Shown in pieces: positions 13,091-15,493 of a stretch of 15,493 bases of DNA. A program made the position numbers and the translations under genes. This DNA comes from a bacterium (lineage in GTDB: Bacteria; Cyanobacteriota; Vampirovibrionia; Gastranaerophilales; Gastranaerophilaceae). The stretch is from positions 1 to 15,493 of the forward strand of contig JAFXYU010000128.1 of NCBI GenBank assembly GCA_017541565.1, written 5' to 3'. Numbering within the stretch: the stretch's first letter is position 1; every line of letters begins with the position of its first letter. The notes beneath the pieces are model-generated. The model saw only the letters and a program-made list of their open reading frames with translations, was not told the origin of the DNA and ran no database searches.

Positions 13091-13148
13091 CCAATCAACG
13101 GAATACTACACAAATTATGCACTGTTAAAAGACAGGGCAGGAGGACTT

Positions 13149-13526
13149 ATGCGCCATTGTTGCAAGTTTAAGCCCGATGATATTTATTATCTTGGGGAAA
13201 CAAATCTATATATTTACAGAATGTTTACGATAGGGTTTTGCCCTATATGCGGAAAACCTGTTGCGGAAATTTACCAAGTCAGATTTGACGGTGTGCCGGA
13301 AAGATTTTCGTGGTCGGGAATTGAGGCAAATGATGCAATGACAAAATATTCTGATGAAATTTTGTACTCAATGAAAGAAGTGAATTACAGAAAATTTAAG
13401 TCAAAACCGTTTGGCTGGAAATATGGCGTTAACCGCTCGTACAAAAACAACCGTACCGGAAAAGAAGTTGTCAGGCAGTACGCTTGTGACTTTTACGGCA
13501 ATAAGGAATTAATAAAGACATTTTGA
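13149..13526 (+). CDS. Cys-rich, zinc-ribbon-like hypothetical protein
   Basis: The protein is 125 residues. AGGAGG lies five to six bases before the ATG and fixes the start. The N-terminus MRHCCKF supplies His3, Cys4 and Cys5, and GFCPICGKPV supplies a second Cys pair (Cys31, Cys34) about 26 residues later; together they can form one zinc site of ribbon type. The remainder is basic and aromatic (KSKPFGWKYGVNRSYKNNRTGKEVV) with a single further Cys, which suggests nucleic-acid or protein binding. It has no signal peptide or membrane segment. It is the first of four same-strand genes of unknown function and is followed by a strong branched RNA terminator element, so it may form its own transcription unit. 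I do not recognise the family; phage-type small zinc proteins look similar. Confidence 0.8.
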   Translation: MRHCCKFKPDDIYYLGETNLYIYRMFTIGFCPICGKPVAEIYQVRFDGVPERFSWSGIEANDAMTKYSDEILYSMKEVNYRKFKSKPFGWKYGVNRSYKNNRTGKEVVRQYACDFYGNKELIKTF

Positions 13527-13542
13527 TTGGGATATTTTATTT

Positions 13543-13666
13543 CCGGAAGCATTTTACCGACAGGAGAATTTGGGAGTTTTTTCTTTACTTTTTGCTCCCA
13601 AAAACCTCCAACCTTTCTCTCTCACTCCTTGTGTAAAAACGTTTACCTCTGCTTCCGGTTTTTTTT
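13543..13666 (+). ncRNA. branched RNA element ending in an intrinsic terminator
   Basis: CCGGAAGC (13543-13550) pairs perfectly with GCTTCCGG (13651-13658), followed at once by eight T (13659-13666). Enclosed are two hairpins. The first is a long stem: GGAG (13563-13566) with CTCC (13606-13609), then TTTGGGAG (13569-13576) with CTCCCAAA (13595-13602), around an 18-base pyrimidine-rich loop. The second is GTAAA (13633-13637)/TTTAC (13642-13646) with an AACG loop. CTCCTT (13625-13630) could instead pair with the Shine-Dalgarno AAGGAG (13685-13690) of the next gene. The element may terminate the upstream gene, attenuate the downstream one, or be a separate small RNA. No known class recognised. 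Confidence 0.5.
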
Positions 13667-13696
13667 ATTTATGAACAGGAAAATAAGGAGATAATT

Positions 13697-13894
13697 ATGT
13701 ACAAGATTAAATTTTTAACTACCGGACACATCTTTTTATTACCGGAAAAAGATGCAAAAACATTGAAGGAAAAATTTCCTGATGAATACAAGATTTTGGA
13801 AAAGAACGGAAAGAAATACAACGACAGAAAGATGAAAAAGAAGAAGGAAATAAATTTTGATGACATTCGGGAATTTGTAATTGACGAAGATTAG
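13697..13894 (+). CDS. small charged hypothetical protein
   Basis: The protein is 65 residues. AAGGAG (13685-13690) is six bases before the ATG. The N-terminal MYKIKFLTTGHIFLLPEKDAKTLKEKFPDEYKIL looks like a small beta-hairpin followed by a helix; the middle is a run of Lys, Asp and Arg (KNGKKYNDRKMKKKKE) and the end is acidic (FVIDED). It has no Cys and no membrane segment. It lies 31 bases downstream of the T run of the RNA element at 13543-13666 and 14 bases before the next gene, so its expression may depend on read-through or on an internal start. Small proteins of this form occur in prophage structural and accessory regions. Function unknown. Confidence 0.75.
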   Translation: MYKIKFLTTGHIFLLPEKDAKTLKEKFPDEYKILEKNGKKYNDRKMKKKKEINFDDIREFVIDED

Positions 13895-13908
13895 AGCGGG
13901 AGCGGGAA

Positions 13909-14217
13909 ATGAAAGAAAAAAAATCTGATACAAAAGAGATAAAAAAACAAATTAACCAAAAGCATATTGATTTTTATGACAAGACGCTCTCAATTCTGGA
14001 ATTTATACTTGATGAATATTCTCGTGAACTTACAAGAGCGGATGTGGATTTTCTTGAGATGCCGAAAAATTCAGTTGCTGTTATTGATTTTTTGATTTCA
14101 GCAATCGGGAAAGTCCAAAAAGGACACAGGCTGGCGCTCGGACTGGACGATGAGAATATAGAAAACACCGAGCCGGAAATTAATATAGTCGAAGGTTTAA
14201 GTGAAAGTAAAATATAA
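13909..14217 (+). CDS. hypothetical protein, possibly phage-derived
   Basis: The protein is 102 residues, with GGGAGCGGG just before the ATG. It is lysine-rich at the start, then helical. A central helix (IDFLISAIGKVQKGHRLALGLDDE, about 62-85) has the K-x-Q-K-G-x-R-L-A-L-G-L-D pattern that I have seen in phage small-terminase-like or packaging-region proteins. The acidic tail EPEINIVEGLSESKI would fit a partner-binding peptide. No HTH is evident, so it would not be a complete small terminase subunit. It is co-directional with its neighbours, 14 bases after one gene and 11 bases before the next. The phage link is an impression from the motif, not proof. Confidence 0.7.
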   Translation: MKEKKSDTKEIKKQINQKHIDFYDKTLSILEFILDEYSRELTRADVDFLEMPKNSVAVIDFLISAIGKVQKGHRLALGLDDENIENTEPEINIVEGLSESKI

Positions 14218-14228
14218 AAGGAGAAAAA

Positions 14229-15263
14229 ATGATAGACGAATTTATAAAAGAATTACAAGAAGAGTATGTTAAACGCAACGTTATGCCGAAAATTATGGAA
14301 ATGCTTGAAAAATATTTTCGCGAGGAAGAAGAACGTGAAAAATCGAACGGATTTGCGCAATTTAATAATATTATCAATAATACAAAAAGCATGGAATTTT
14401 CTAACCCTTCTCAGCCGAGTATTTATACATCTCCTAATGCGCCTGTGATACAAAAATCACCGGACAGGATATTTGAGGACAAGATTATGCCTGCAGTAAA
14501 TAATACGGTATCAAATGCCAAGGATGCTACCTCAAAAGCAATTGATTGGTTAAAGAATGAGCCGGCAATTTTGACAAATCAAAAAGTTGATTATTCAAAA
14601 CCGATGAATTTGCATGAGTGGGTAACGGATGCCCTAATAAAAACAGCAGGTAAAGCAATTTTTCCGGTATCATCAGACATGTATACTGATGGCATGACAA
14701 ATTTTTCGAGAGCAAAACAAAATCCGAATGCTGAAATTGTTAATATAAATGATGTAAAGGATGAAAATTTAAAGCGTCAAATAAATGAGTTTGGGACAAA
14801 ACAGAACGAAAAAGGCGTGCATTACAATTCTCAGTCTGAAGCATCGAGATTATTTTCAAATTCACCTGAAGTGAAAGAGTTTTTTAGACAAAATAAAGAA
14901 GCAATTAAAAGAGGTGACATCAAAGAACAAAAATTTGATTTTGATACTAAAATGTCCGATATTAGTAAAAATACTGAAAATTTTGACCGCTTTGCTTCAG
15001 TACAGCATGGTACATTAACAAATTTAGGTATTGATAATAAAGGACGAGGAACGGGTCAATTAATTGACAGGTTAGATTATAATCATAGAGATGTAAAAGA
15101 TTATAAAGATATTAAAAATATTATTAATAATTATGGATATAATATGCAGGAAAAAGAAAATATCAGGAATTATTTTTCTATAATTGATATTCTATCAGAT
15201 GAGAATAATGGGGATGAAATTACTAATTTAATTAAAAAATTAAAAAAATATTTCAAATTATAA
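14229..15263 (+). CDS. 344-residue hypothetical protein, possible modular effector or toxin
   Basis: AAAGGAG lies six bases before the ATG. Residues 1-41 form a charged helix (MIDEFIKELQEEYVKRNVM...). Residues 42-90 are a Ser/Asn/Pro-rich, low-complexity linker. A middle region around 90-150 contains NNTVSNAKDATSKAIDWLKN and NLHEWVTDALIKTAGKAIF. The C-terminal part (about 180-344) holds VHYNSQSEASRLFSNSPEVKEF, RFASVQHGTLTNLGI and an Asn/Asp/Ile/Lys-rich helical end. Base composition falls sharply toward AT over roughly the last 200-300 bases, as often seen where a C-terminal domain has been swapped. It has no signal peptide and only one isolated hydrophobic stretch. It overlaps the convergent membrane-protein gene by 11 bases. 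No family recognised; phage structural protein or polymorphic toxin are both possible. Confidence 0.75.
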   Translation: MIDEFIKELQEEYVKRNVMPKIMEMLEKYFREEEEREKSNGFAQFNNIINNTKSMEFSNPSQPSIYTSPNAPVIQKSPDRIFEDKIMPAVNNTVSNAKDATSKAIDWLKNEPAILTNQKVDYSKPMNLHEWVTDALIKTAGKAIFPVSSDMYTDGMTNFSRAKQNPNAEIVNINDVKDENLKRQINEFGTKQNEKGVHYNSQSEASRLFSNSPEVKEFFRQNKEAIKRGDIKEQKFDFDTKMSDISKNTENFDRFASVQHGTLTNLGIDNKGRGTGQLIDRLDYNHRDVKDYKDIKNIINNYGYNMQEKENIRNYFSIIDILSDENNGDEITNLIKKLKKYFKL

Positions 15264-15493
15264 AGATAATAAGTGCAATAAAATATATTAAAGACAATAC
15301 AAAAGCAATATTATAAATTTCATCGTGGAGCAAAAAGTTATTGGTTACATAAAGCTTTTTGCTCCTGATAGAATTAAATACGACAAAAAATATTTCGCCG
15401 ATAATTGCAGGAATAAGCATACGGAACAAAATGTATACATAATAATGAAAATGTGTGTCGCGGACGCCATATAATATTGTTCTATAATCCCTC
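15253..15493 (-). CDS. membrane protein, C-terminal 79 residues only
   Basis: The minus-strand frame is open from the window edge (first full codon at 15492) to the TGA at 15255-15253. The peptide has two clear membrane segments: YVYILFRMLIPAIIGEIFFVVF and IYNIAFVLSLIYFIALIIFII, joined by a polar loop (NSIRSKKLYVTNNFLLHDE), and ends within two residues of the last segment. The start lies beyond the window. The hydrophobic pattern over 79 codons without a stop in AT-rich DNA supports a real gene. It converges on the 344-residue gene with an 11-base overlap. Family not recognisable. Confidence 0.65.
   Translation of the reverse strand, partial: RDYRTILYGVRDTHFHYYVYILFRMLIPAIIGEIFFVVFNSIRSKKLYVTNNFLLHDEIYNIAFVLSLIYFIALIIFII
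15327..15365. repeat. 11-base perfect inverted repeat inside the membrane-protein gene
   Basis: GGAGCAAAAAG (15327-15337) and CTTTTTGCTCC (15355-15365) are perfect inverted copies around a 17-base centre. They fall in the codons of the loop between the two membrane segments. The arm CTTTTTGCTCC also occurs at 13588-13598 inside the RNA element. No T run follows, so it is not an obvious terminator. Confidence 0.45.

Noticed and set aside
13030..13100. Cobalamin or TPP riboswitch (GGTGAAAACC, GCGTAGGA)
   Set aside because: Only short fragments resemble the consensus cores; the B12 box, the TPP CUGAGA segment and the required helices are missing.
15397..15404. Second sigma-28 -10 (GCCGATAA)
   Set aside because: The nearest TAAA is 18 bases away instead of 15, and the site lies within the membrane-protein coding sequence.
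1..15493. tRNA, rRNA, CRISPR array or insertion sequence
   Set aside because: I saw no cloverleaf with a GTTCGA-type loop, no regular repeat-spacer pattern, no transposase or integrase and no terminal inverted repeats with target duplications.

Overview
The window is about one-third GC, gene-dense, and uses strong AGGAG-type ribosome binding sites. It reads like an anaerobic gut bacterium of the non-photosynthetic cyanobacterial sister group (Vampirovibrionia/Melainabacteria, order Gastranaerophilales). Three things point there. Short N-terminal motifs that I associate with that order occur in two otherwise unrelated proteins (NINFKS at 269-1090, NQPSFG at 7351-7779). There are PBS-lyase-type HEAT repeats. 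Intergenic regions carry boxes matching HLR1, the cyanobacterial RpaB binding site. This placement is inference; no rRNA or universal marker is present.

Layout. At 1-3.3 kb there is the 5' end of a minus-strand gene behind a near-perfect sigma-28 (FliA) promoter, a probable zinc metallopeptidase with a lethal-factor-like C-terminus (minus), a small Gly/Asp-rich protein followed by coaBC (plus), and a small lipoprotein (minus). At 3.3-4.6 kb there is a NIF3-family metal protein with no canonical start codon behind a G-quadruplex-like tract, then an overlapping secreted protein. At 4.6-7.8 kb a minus-strand cluster runs from an N-terminal-motif protein through a PanE-like ketopantoate reductase and a CMP-sugar cytidylyltransferase to a long helical protein with its own promoter. 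At 7.9-8.8 kb is a HEAT-repeat protein with a clear terminator. At 9.1-11.9 kb a soluble PAS-GAF histidine kinase diverges from an HD-GYP protein; both look leaderless. A zinc-dependent medium-chain dehydrogenase follows at 11.9-12.8 kb.

From 12.8 kb the character changes. There is a 319-base gap with small-peptide and RNA-structure candidates, then four plus-strand genes I cannot name: a Cys-rich protein, two small charged proteins, and a 344-residue protein with a very AT-rich 3' end. A branched RNA element ending in eight T lies between the first two. The block looks accessory, perhaps phage- or toxin-derived. It converges on the 3' end of a membrane-protein gene that runs off the window.

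How it fits together. CoaBC and the PanE-like enzyme belong to the pantothenate/CoA pathway but are not co-transcribed. The kinase and HD-GYP protein are a likely signalling pair, the latter a candidate cyclic-di-GMP phosphodiesterase. The most interesting layer is regulatory: HLR1-like direct repeats sit 40-50 bases upstream of the -10 elements of several unrelated genes, and a separate 32-base bipartite promoter is shared by two distant genes.
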